The notes under the pieces were generated by a model. That model did not search any database. It was given only the letters and a program-made list of their open reading frames with translations, and was not told where the DNA came from. A stretch of DNA of 64,000 nt from Nocardia jinanensis (GTDB lineage: Bacteria > Actinomycetota > Actinomycetes > Mycobacteriales > Mycobacteriaceae), in the NCBI RefSeq assembly GCF_014645735.1, contig NZ_BMMH01000006.1, positions 388,520 through 452,519 of the forward strand, read 5' to 3'. Positions 36,226 through 47,300 of the stretch are shown in pieces. Both the position numbers and the translations under genes were made by a program. Position 1 is the first letter of the stretch; every line of letters begins with the position of its first letter.

Positions 36226-37324
36226 CGGGAACCGGGTGGCGGTGATCCCGCGGTGGGGTGAGATCGTCGACCATCACCAGATTCCCGCCGGACTGTTTGG
36301 CCCGGTACATGGCGGCGTCGGCGGATTGCAGCAGCTGGTCCGGGGACGGGCGCGGGCACCGCGGACAGATCGTCGCATCGAAGACCGCGACACCGACGCT
36401 CGCGGTGACCTCCACCGAGGTCTCCGGCGGGTCGGCGACCGCGCCGCGCAGGCGTTCGGCCTCGGTGCGCGCGGCGACGGTGGCCATCGGCACGGCCACC
36501 ACGAACTCCTCCCCACCCGTACGCGCCACCACCGCCGCCTCCCCCGCGGCGTCGTGCAGCCGCCGGGCGGTCCGTACCAGGACGGTATCGCCGACACGAT
36601 GCCCCCAGGTGTCGTTGACGCTCTTGAACCGGTCGAGATCGAAGGTCATCACGCAGATCGCGGGATACCGGTCGATCATCAGCGGCAGCCGGATCTCCAG
36701 ACCCCGGCGGTTCAGCAGTTCGGTCAACGGGTCCGACAGTGATTCGGTGCGCAGCAGCCAGTACAGAACCTGCAACGCGGGCAGCGCGCTGACCACCGAG
36801 ACGAACAGCAGCAGCGCGACCGCGACGGCCAACCGGATATCACCGCCGCCGGTGGCGATCCGCACCGAGAACACGATCACCGACAGCAACGACCACACCG
36901 AATGCGCCGCCAGGGCCCGCGCGCTGTGGAAGAACCCCAGGTAACTGCCGGTGACCACGAGCAGCACCGCGCCCATCGCGCCGAACACCCGATCCGGCAC
37001 CTGCAGGAACTCCATCGTGAACAGCACATCGGCGCCGGCGATCAGCACCAGCGACTCGGTCCTACTCGGCCAGGGCAGCAGCCACCAGCGCAATGCCCAC
37101 AGCGTCCCGCTCAGCACCCCGATCGTCGAAGCGATACCGGGATCGCCGACCGGCCCCACCGGGGTACCCGCGATCACCGCGCCCATCACCGCGATCGCCG
37201 CGCCCGCGACGCCGATCAGCACTTTCAGCGGACCGAGCGCCGACCGGGCCGCCAGCGTGCGCACCAGCCAGCGGTAGTCGACCGGATCGTTCCACCAGTC
37301 CCGCAGTGTCTTGCTGTCATTCAT
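36221..37324 (-). CDS. Membrane diguanylate cyclase (GGDEF)
   Basis: A 367-residue protein. About six hydrophobic helices (~20-180) precede a GGDEF domain (~195-350) that has DPLTELLNRRGLE, the metal-binding MTFDLDRFKSVNDTWGHRVG and the active-site loop RTGGEEF (GGEEF variant, normally active). It converts two GTP to c-di-GMP at the membrane. An RxxD inhibitory site just before GGEEF is not apparent. ATG at 37324 with AAGGG upstream; an earlier in-frame ATG at 37357 is possible. Its 3' end overlaps the LivH relic, so that junction is a recombination point. Confidence 0.9.
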   Translation of the reverse strand: MNDSKTLRDWWNDPVDYRWLVRTLAARSALGPLKVLIGVAGAAIAVMGAVIAGTPVGPVGDPGIASTIGVLSGTLWALRWWLLPWPSRTESLVLIAGADVLFTMEFLQVPDRVFGAMGAVLLVVTGSYLGFFHSARALAAHSVWSLLSVIVFSVRIATGGGDIRLAVAVALLLFVSVVSALPALQVLYWLLRTESLSDPLTELLNRRGLEIRLPLMIDRYPAICVMTFDLDRFKSVNDTWGHRVGDTVLVRTARRLHDAAGEAAVVARTGGEEFVVAVPMATVAARTEAERLRGAVADPPETSVEVTASVGVAVFDATICPRCPRPSPDQLLQSADAAMYRAKQSGGNLVMVDDLTPPRDHRHPVPG

Positions 37325-37517
37325 CGACTCACCCTTGGTCCCGACCACGTCGGCCACTGCCGCTCGTACCGAGTGCGAGAATTCCAGGAAATCTCACCAG
37401 CTGATCCGGAGCAGTCTAGACCGGACATATTCATACCCGACGCGCGAGCATGTGTTCCATCCCACAGCTGATGTGTCGGGAAAATCCGGTTCCCTCAGGT
37501 CCCATAGAAGGGACTGC

Positions 37518-38360
37518 GTGGTCTACATCGATATTCCGCTGACCGAGGACATCCGAGCCGCGGTCGCGGCATCGTGGGGATACGAAGGTGACAGCGAACG
37601 GCTATTCGGTGGAGAAGAATCGGCGGCGTACCGGGTCGGCGAGGCGGTCGTCCGGGTCGGGTCCCGACAGCGTGACCCCCGCGAAATGGAATGGTGTCAC
37701 GGAATCGCCACCGCGGCCCGAGCTGTCCCGGAGGTTGTGGCACCGTTGGCCCGCGCAGACGGCACCACGCTGGAGATGGTGGCAGGGCGGCCCGTCACCC
37801 TTGCCGTGACCGGCGCGGCAGGCGCGGTCGGGGGCTACGCGGTCGAGCTGGCCAAGGCCGACGGACTGACCGTCGTCGCGGATGCCGCCCCGCGCGATAT
37901 CGGCCGGGTGCGCGAGTTCGGCGCCGACCATATCGTCGAACGCGGTCCCCAGGTGGCCGCGCGGATCCGCCGGTCGGCGCCCGGCGGGGTCGCCGGGCTC
38001 GTGGACGGCTCGATGCAGACCACCGAGGCAGTGCCCGCCGTGGCCGACGGTGGGACGATCGCCGAACCGCGCGGCTGGACCGGCCCGGCCGGGCGCGGTA
38101 TTCACGTGATCCCGGTGATGGTGACGGACGGTATGACCGATACCGAGCGACTCGATGCGCTGCGCCGCCGGGCCGAGGACGGCATCCTGACGCTGCGCGT
38201 CGCCGACGTACTGCCCGCCGAGAAAGCAGCCGAGGCCCACCGTCTGCTCGAGGCCGGTGGCCTGCGCGGCCGGTTGGTGCTCGACTTCTCTGAACAGCGG
38301 GTACGTCGTCGTCCTATCGCCGAGGGTCGGAGCGACCGGGCTTTCCATCGCGCGGCATAG
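37518..38360 (+). CDS. Chimera: phosphotransferase N-lobe fused to oxidoreductase C-half
   Basis: 280 codons in one open frame. Residues 1-~95 look like the N-lobe of an APH/HSK2-type kinase (LFGGEESAAYRVGEAVVRVG, EMEWCHGIATAARAVPEVVA). From ~96 the sequence switches to the second half of an MDR zinc/quinone oxidoreductase: Rossmann GAAGAVGGYAVELAKADGLT, VREFGADHIVERGP, and the C-terminal EKAAEAHRLLEAGGLRGRLV. The kinase catalytic lobe and the oxidoreductase's catalytic front half are both absent. It is best explained by a deletion that fused two genes in frame. GTG start with AAGGGA upstream; it may be expressed but is unlikely to retain either activity. Confidence 0.7.
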   Translation: MVYIDIPLTEDIRAAVAASWGYEGDSERLFGGEESAAYRVGEAVVRVGSRQRDPREMEWCHGIATAARAVPEVVAPLARADGTTLEMVAGRPVTLAVTGAAGAVGGYAVELAKADGLTVVADAAPRDIGRVREFGADHIVERGPQVAARIRRSAPGGVAGLVDGSMQTTEAVPAVADGGTIAEPRGWTGPAGRGIHVIPVMVTDGMTDTERLDALRRRAEDGILTLRVADVLPAEKAAEAHRLLEAGGLRGRLVLDFSEQRVRRRPIAEGRSDRAFHRAA

Positions 38361-38373
38361 GGTCGCCCGAAGC

Positions 38374-41300
38374 CTACGAGACCGGTTTCGGCTGTACATC
38401 GTCGTCGGTATCATCGCGCGGGCTCTCCTGCAGGGCCCCCGGTTCAGGGACTTCTGTCTCGAAGAACGCCACTGCCGCCAGCATTTTCTTTCGCTCGAAA
38501 CTCATGGCATCACCATTGTCCGGCGCCGGATATATATGGCCCGCGAGGCGGTTTGCGGTTCCGCGCATCGTCTGCGTGCTATTTTCGACAAGACCACCCG
38601 CCATATCCAGCAGCCGTCGCCCCGATTCGCCGGGCAGTAGAACGGCCATGTCCCGGAGGATGTCCTCGACGGTGCCGATCAGCAGGTTCGGCGCCTCCCG
38701 CACGACAGCGCTCGCCAAGTAGCGGTCGACGACCCTCATCATGTATTCTTCGGCGGCTCGGCTGCCGATGTTCGACCAGACATAGGCAGCGAGATACCGC
38801 GCCCGCAGATAAGTTCTGCTCTCCGGAGCATGCGCTCGGCAGCCCGGGAAATGCAGCGCAGACCAGAGGTCGTCCTTCAGATGCTCGGCCCAGAACGCGT
38901 ATTCATCGGGCTCGAGTATCTCTTCCATCCTCTCGAGATCCCCCTGCAACAGCGGCCGGCCGGAGAAATACTGCATCGTGCCGAAGGCGATCGCCAGCAA
39001 CTGTGGGAGTTCGTCGAGCGAGGTGTCGCGCGCGAACTGCGACAGCGGGGTGGTCTTGTCCGCGCTCTGCCGGCTGCTGGGCTCGAGCCGTGTGCCCTTC
39101 CGCATGGTCCGGACTTTCCAGACGGTAGTCGTCTCACCCTCGCGGGTGATCTTCGTTTGTTTGACGAACAGCTTGCCCCAGCCCATTTTGCGAATATGAA
39201 CCAGCTGATCGATCGACAAGCCGGCCGCTACGATCAGGGCGAGCGTCGCGTAGACGGGGAAGCGCTCGATGATCCGGCCGAGCTCGAGGAAATCCTTCTC
39301 CGTGAGTTCGATATCGCTCAACTCATCGAATTCCCCCCGGAACAGAGCGTTGAACCATGCCCCTCGATTGCTGAACCAGTCGACGCCGAAGGTGTCCCCG
39401 GGCTCGGGCATCGGCAAATCGTGCATATACCAGTAGCCGGGGAGTGCGGCCAGCTCTCTCCTGGCGGCATCCACTTTCGCGAAATTCTCCGGTCCGAGCG
39501 CCGCCAGCCCCGGCGCCAACCCGATCCGGACATCGGTGAACGCCCGGGCATGCGCCGGGAGGTCCTGGACCACCCGATCCTGCGGACCGTCCGCGACCCG
39601 CATTCCCAGCACCGCGGCCACCGGCGCCGACGGCGACCACTCCGATTTGTCCACACCCGACTCGTGCACCACCACCGAGCCGTCGTCCAACCGTTTCATA
39701 TTCACCGCATGCCCCCACCGTGGGGCTTCCCCCGGCTGCCCCTCGTACACCACCACGACAATCATCGGCTTCCCGGTACGCGCCACCCGATCCATCGCCT
39801 GCTGCACCGATCTGATCTCGGGATCCCACCCCGCCCCGACCACTTCGGCCACATTCTTCAACAGCACCCAGTCCGGACGTGCCTCGGCCGACCCGGCCGG
39901 CGGCTCCTGCCCCGAGGCCGCCCAGAAATCCTCCGCCGCCCTCGGCACGCAATCCAGCCGCAAATTGTGTCCGTCCAGCGCATCGGCGGCACCACCGAAA
40001 TCGACCTCCGCGGCACCGACCGGCTGTGTGGCCCGGTCGGGCGGAGAGGCAACGAATCCGGATACCGGCCTGATGTCACCGCCCGCCCGCCCGAGGTCCA
40101 CCGACCGGTCGGGCGCCCGGTACCGGCCCAGACCTTCCTCTCGCGGACCCGAGCCGCTGTCCGGGGCAGTTCCGCCACGGCTGTCCCGATGACCCGCTCC
40201 GTCAGGCGCGTCCGCATCGGATTCGGAAGCCGTCGGCCTGTCCGACGAGCCGAATACCACGCGCAGTCGGCGCGCGGCCTCGTCGGCCAATTCGATTACT
40301 CGTTCCGGTGTGGTGCCGATGAGTTCGGCCACCTGCTCTTCCGGCAGTCCTTCCACCAGGTGGAGCATGACCACTTCCATTGCCAGTTCCCACTCCGGCA
40401 TATCCGACAGTGCTTCCTCGACCCTCGTGGTGAATCTGTCGTGGTCGAAGTGAGGTCTGTCCGCGGCAACGCCGATGGAGTTCGGTTCGGCGACGATATC
40501 GTAGAAATCGGCTCCGCCGTCGCCGATCGGCGCGTCCAGGGACAACAGAGTCTCGTCGAGACGGGTCAGGCCGGCGTGCATATGCGACCATGCGAGGGCA
40601 GAAAAACGGCTCCCGGGAACAATATTGCGGGTCGCGGCGAAAAGCAGCGCACGTCCGTGCTCCAGATAACGCTCGTATCTGTCCCCGCCCCAGCGTTCCG
40701 CCGCCTGTTCCGCTATCCACAAGTATTCTTCGACGATTCGTTCGCGCGCAGCCGCCTCCTCGGGCGAGCCCACCCGCGTGGCGAACAGATCCCGAATCAG
40801 CCGTTCGTCCGTCGCGGAACCCTTCGGAAAACCGGATTTCCGATAGAAACGCCCGAGTGCGCGATCCATCGCACCGTCGTCCAATCCCAGCGCGTCCCGG
40901 ACGGACCGCAGCTGCACCAGCCGAGGCCGCTTTCCCCCGGACTGGAGATAGTCTCCGGATCCTCTCGCCCCCATGGCCTCATCGAATTCCGGTATCGTCA
41001 GCCTGCGATACAGACGCAGGGCCCGTATCCACTGGTTGACCGTGCGATAGTCGGCGGGATCGGGAGTTGTCTCCCCAGCCGGATCGATTCGATACCCGAA
41101 ACCCCATGATCGCGCCAGATCGTTCCAGGGCGAGGCCCGATGGAGAACAGCGTCGTAGAGCTTCAGCAGGGCGAGCTCACCTCCGTGGCGGTGCATCGCA
41201 TGCTGCTCGTGTCGCTGTATTGTCCACACCGTCAGTCCGAAGATCGGGGCGGCGGCCTCCTGCGTCAAATTATTGACTTTCCGGAAGTGGAGAAGGTATT

Positions 41301-44300
41301 CGCCGAACGAGATCGCCACAGGCGCCGGCGGATAGATGAGTGATTGCCTTGCCAGCTTGGGAACAAGTTCGGATATTTCGTCGCCGGTGACCCCGAACGG
41401 TGGCGGAACGAACCGCAGCAGGGATAGACACTTACCGCTCGACGGAATCTGCTCACCCCGCTCGATCCTCCGGCAGTACTCCTCCGAAACACCGATAGCG
41501 GCGGCGATCGCGGCCGAATTCAGCCTCTCGGGTGACAGGTATCTCCGAACAGGAGCGTAGAACTGCTGCAGTTCGCTGTCGTGGTGCCGCCGCACAAAGG
41601 CGAAATACCGACCGATGTGGTCGTAGCCTTCCGGAAAGGCAGGCGATCCGTCTGCCGTCAGTAGCTCCGGATACAGTCGTGCTACCTCCGGATAAACCTC
41701 CCGCGCACCGGGGACCCGGCGCAGTAGTGCGCGCACCTGAGCGATCCCGAGATGCACGGCGCCCCGTTCCGCCGCCTCCCACAGACCAGTGGCATCGACC
41801 AAAATATCCATCTGTTCCGGAGTCACGCCGAGATACCGGCGCACCTCGCCGAGCCAGTGGGTGGCGTAACGGTCACGGGGGCAGGGGAAGGGACCGCTCG
41901 GCAGCGCCTCCGGTGGCACGATTTCCAGCCCGGCGGCCGTGAGCCATCGGGCGACCTGGGAGGGCAACAGGTGATGCAGAGCCATGTAGTCCGACAGGCC
42001 CTGGCGCGGACGGGGGGACGTGTTCCGCACACGTCGCTCATACCACTGTAAGAAGGCACTCTCCACAGTCGAGTTCGGTGGGTGCGAGTCCATCGCCGAA
42101 TCGGATATCGGTAACTCTTGTGTGGACGAAGCGGCCGCCGGCTCCCCGGCTTCCCGGATGGCGGACGACTCAGGAGAAGTGTCCTCGGAATCGCGGGACG
42201 TGGAACGCGTTGCATTCTGTTCGTCCGAAGTATCGATTCCCAGTGCCTCACCGTAGGGACGGGCCACCGCCTTCAGGTCCGCCCTCCGGTCGATCCCCAT
42301 CTTGTGCCGGATCCTGGACAACGAAGTCGAGATCGAGGATTTGGTCGCCCCCAGTTCGGCGGCGATATCCTTCTGTATGAGTCCCCGGAAGAGCAGGCGA
42401 AGTATATCGATTTCGCGGGCGGTGAGCTCGACACGGGGTGCCGACTCATCGAATTCACGCAGTTCTCGCTCATGACCGAATTCGAGTACCGATTTGTGCC
42501 TACCGTGGCCACCGAGCTTTATCCTGATGTTCCTGAGATAGTTTTCGACAGTGCTCTCGGTCAACTGGGTCACTTCAGCGATCTCCTTGACCGGACGACC
42601 GGCCTCGAAGAGTTCGAGCACTTCCGCTTCCCGTTCCAGGAGGCGGCGTTCCGTACGCGGGACTCCACCCCATCGCTCCCAGTCGGCGCCGTCGACATCG
42701 ATGAGCCCCCGGCGCAGACCGATCGCCACCATGACCGTGCGGTCCGCCGATCCGAGGCGCCTCGCTATCCGACTCAACATCGCGGTGACCTGGTTGGCGG
42801 TCACAGGTTCGCCGGTGAACCGAGTGAGCGTCTCGGCGATTTCTGGATTGCTCGACCCGGTGGCGACAAGGGTCAGGATCCGGATATCGGCCGGGGTGAG
42901 TGCGATCTCCGGTCTGTTCTCCGCCGCGGGCAAGCCGCGCACATCGAGAATCCCCCTGCGCACGGCCTCGGTCACCGCAGCGGTCTTGTTCTTGACTCGC
43001 AGCTTCGCCAGCACACTCGAAAACATCCATGCCGTTGTCTGTCGAGTCGAGCCGACTGCCTCGGCGATCTCCCCGGGACTCTTTCCGTGCGCTGTGAGTG
43101 CGAGAATCTCGGTTTCCTTTTCGCTCAGCCTCTCGTTGGCTTCGAGTGCTCCTCGCTCGGACGCGACCGATCGAACCAGCCGCCGGATCGCGCCGGCCGT
43201 AACGATGCGTATCGCCGCCGCTCCGAGCGGAACCGGTGTTTCCTCTTCCCTGTCGAGCACCTCTGCTGTTCCGCGCTCCGACAACCCTTTTCGGTACCGG
43301 AGCAGAAGGACTGCCTGCTGGATCGGAAGGAGTCGCCGGAAATGGACGACGAAACTGTTGTCCGGCAGTCGATCCAGCACATCGACAGCCGCAGCGGCGT
43401 CCGTGAGTCCCGCTAGATTCGGATACTCCTGGCAGACCGACCGCCGCAGCTGCCGGACCAGACCGTCGAGACCTCCGATGATCTCGGCCCCTCCGGTCTC
43501 GGCCTCAACACTGGTGTCGGCGTCCGGTACCGGCCCGCCCTGCTGGACGTCCGATAGCGACACCTCCTTCGCCTGCTCAGCCCGACCCGAGACCGCCTCC
43601 GCCGGCGGATCGGACGCCGGCCCGAGGAGCTTTCCGCTGCCCGGGTCGGGCTTCGCTCCGGAGTCACTCTCCGATGCCCCGGTGATCGCTTCGTGATCCG
43701 CCGGATGATCCGCGCTGGGTACCGCGGGGTTTTCGGATACCGCCGCGGCCTCGTCCGGACTGCTCGCCGCCTGCCGATCCTCGTACTGCCGACGTCTGCG
43801 CTCTGTTTCCGCGCGTGCCGATTTCACCTGTTGCGCGTAAATTATCCGCTCGGCTTGTTCGGGGTGCAGGCCGTGCCGCACCGCCGAGCGAGCTTCGGCG
43901 AACGCCTGACCGAAATCGAGCGAACCGTCGGCCTTGAAGCTGTACCCGGCGAGCACTGCCCGAAGCCCGTCCAGCATCGGGCCCAGGTCGTCGTCGGGAA
44001 GGCCGGTTCCGGTGAAGAGTCCGGCCAGCGCCGGGGTGATCGCTCGCCATTCCTGCGCCTGGTGCCGCTCCAGGTCCTCGGTGCCCACCGGCGAGGTGGT
44101 GTCCGGTGTGAGCGCTCTCGCCGAGTACCGCTGGGCCACATGGGCCAGTTCATGAGCGAAGATCGCTCGCCAGGCGGAGCCGCGCAACCGGGGGTGGAAG
44201 CCGTCGGCGACCGAGATTCGATACGACGTTTCGAGGTAATCCCTGTTGATCGCCCACTTCTCGTTCAAGGTGAGTACCACGCCGTCGGGTGCGGCGGATA

Positions 44301-47300
44301 CGAATGCGTACGCCGGATCCCCGTACGGTGACACACGCAATTCGACGAGGTCGGTCCCGCCGGCTTCGTCGAAGTGGTGCACGATCTCGTCGACCAGTTC
44401 CAGCACCGTCTCGAGATCGACCTCGACCATTTCGAGGCCCTCGAAACGGAGAGGATGGCCGATTCGCGCCTCGAGTTGCCGCAGCGCCTCGAGCTTGGCT
44501 CGATGGACGGCCCGCTCCTGATCGTTCGCCGGGGCGCGGTAGGCATAGCCGCTGTCGAAGTTCACTTCCTGGGCCAGTTCCACCAGGAGCTCGTAGAGAA
44601 CCCTCTTTCCCTCGGTCACCTGATCGCCGGGTTCGGTATCGAGTTCGGCCATTTCGCTGTACACACTGGCGAACGAGCGGGCGAGGGCGGGTCCCGGGAG
44701 GAAGGTGTCACCGCCGTAGAAGCAGGGCTCGGGGAATTGCCGACGCAGCCAGGCGGTGAACTCCGCACTGTCCGGATCACCGTGCCCGCTGCGGTAGTGA
44801 TCTCGCAATGCGCGTAGCGCGTGCAGCTCGGCGCGCCAGCGACCGGCGATGACCAGTGCCTTCCCGAATCCGATGACGGCGGCCTGGCGAGCCTCGTCAT
44901 CGGACACAGTTCGCCGGGCCGGTATTGCCACTTTCAGCTGCGTCGATTCGATCGCCGAGCCGAAGGTATTCGCATTCGCGACCGACAGTACGGAATCCGG
45001 GTCCGGCGAATTCTCGTCGCTCTTACGCGCGACGACGAGTCCGGCCACCGGAATCGGGAATCGCTCGAGCAGGTCGTGGATTGTTTCCACCATTACCCGG
45101 CCGGCCGAATCTGTCAGCGTGCCGTGGCCGTCCACAGTGGTACCGTGCCGCCGGCGCAGCTGGTCCGCGGTGGAGACCGAGAGTCCATCGGCGAGATCCC
45201 GATAGGAAACGATCGCCTCGACCAGCCCACCGAGAGCCGGATCGGCCGACTGACGCGCCAGCCGCAGGAGGCCTGTCTGCCCTTCCGGTGCGGGCCAGGA
45301 TGCCGGGAGGCCGCTCGGCCAACCGAGCACACCGGCCAGCTGATCTTCGAAGTTCTGGTTCAGCAGGCGCGTTTTGAACTGCCGGCGCAACTCGTCGGAA
45401 ACGGTGGTCTTCGTGACCTGCAGATCCGTCAAGAATCGGCCGAGCACACCAGGTAACAGCCTCGGTGCCCGGCCGGCTGCCACGCGTTTCCATCCGTCGT
45501 CGTCGAGACGGTCGAACTCCTGCCGAACCGATCGCAGAGCGTGTTCCAGGTGCTCCCGGTCCACGATCTCCGGCTCGATCCCGAGCAGCGACGACAGTTG
45601 CGCAACGGCCTGGTCGAGCTCCTCTCGGGTACCGGTGCGCTGCCCCCACGGCAGAGTGCGGGCAGCCCGTTCCAGCGCGCCGAGCCGGCGGGACGGTCCA
45701 CGCCGCGCCTGCACCTCCGCATCGAATTCTTCCTGCGCCACACCATCGGCGTCGAAACCTGCCACATGGATTTCCGCGGAACCGACCCAGCCGGAGGTCA
45801 CCCAGTCGTAGATCGCCCGGCCTCGCAGCAGTCCGCCTGCGGCATTGTCGAATACGACCACCTCGCCGCTCTCGACCTCGGCCGCGCCACGCAGCGCTGT
45901 CGGCAGTGCGTTCAGTACCGCGGCGAACTCCTCGGTCACCGTGGCGACGACGAAACAGTGCCCGAGCCCCTCGCCTACCGGGTCCACGCCGCCGACCATG
46001 ACACCGCCGGCCCGGCGTACCTGTTCGACCATGGCGGCGAGGCCGGTGATCCCGGCACCGATCGGCTGCTCGGCCCAACCGGTTCGTAGACCTGCGACGA
46101 GCGTGAACTTGTCCATACCCGCCATCGCGATCACCGGATCGTCCACCGCCGCCGGTCGCATGGCCGCCGCGGCGCCACCGCCGACAGCGTCACGGGCGAA
46201 CCATTGCGTCAATGGACCACAGTTGAACGGGCCGCCTTCCTCGGTATGCCCGTCGACACCCGCCCACACCGCGGTGGCCTCATCACTCGCCGGAAACTGC
46301 GCACTACCGGCCGCCGGATCGGACGACTGCCGTTGCTGCGCAGCGAGTTCGCCGGTCTGCGGCTGTGCTTCCCGGCCACCGGGCGAATCGGCCGGGCGAA
46401 CATAGGCGGCGATGCCGTCCGGTTCGCCACGGTCTCCGGCAACGGTGCCACCGAAGCCTTTCGATGTGTGGGAAGCAGCGGCGGGTGCCTCGTCGAAGTA
46501 CAGCGCGAAGCCGGCGTGGCTGCTCGCGACGGTGATATCGAGTGCGCGGGAGCCGCGCACCCCGGAGAGCTCCGCGGTGAACGTACCGTCGGCCCCGATC
46601 AATCGCCCGGTACGCGGCTGGTTCACACCCGCGAAACGCTCGACTACCGTGTCGAAGACGTTAGTGGACTGCGTATCGTCCCATCCGGTCATCAGCTCGG
46701 GAAACAGCTGCTGCGCGAACAAGACCCGGTCGGGCCGGTTACGGTGCAGGTGCAACCGGACACTGGCGACACCGTCCGTCATCCGGATATCGAGCAGCCG
46801 TCGGCCGCCGGCGTCACGGACCTGGATCCGGTGACCCACACCGAGCGTCTCCAGTGGCCACAGCTGGGCGCCCTTGCGCTCCAATGCCCGTTCCAGGACG
46901 GCGGCGACCGCGGTACGGCCGTCGGCGTCGAGATCCGGTACTGCGTCGAGGATTTCCCGGATCCGGGGGACACCGATCGCGGGCGCCACCGGGTGCGCGC
47001 GCTCGTCGAGCCAACGCGCCTGCGATTCCCGCTCGGCCGTGATCTCGACGGCTCGAACGACCAGGTCGGCAGCGAGGAACCGCCGGCACATCGAGGCTAT
47101 ACGGTCGGCGAATCGCAGCCTGCGTGGATCATCCAGGGACAGTGGGTACCGCTGCTGCTGACGCTCCGCCTGGCCCAGCAGGTTGTCCATGTGGTCGGCG
47201 GTCACCTGCTGCGGTTCCAGGTTCAGGAAGGCCGCGAGTTCCCCGCGCACCTCGTCCCACTCTCGACGTACGGCCTCCATCGGCGAGGAGCCCGGGCCCA

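Noticed and set aside
38830..41109. A 759-codon plus-strand open frame opposite the giant gene
   Set aside because: It is antisense to well-supported domains, is rich in Arg/His/Gly/Pro and shows no family motif. High-GC third positions create such frames.
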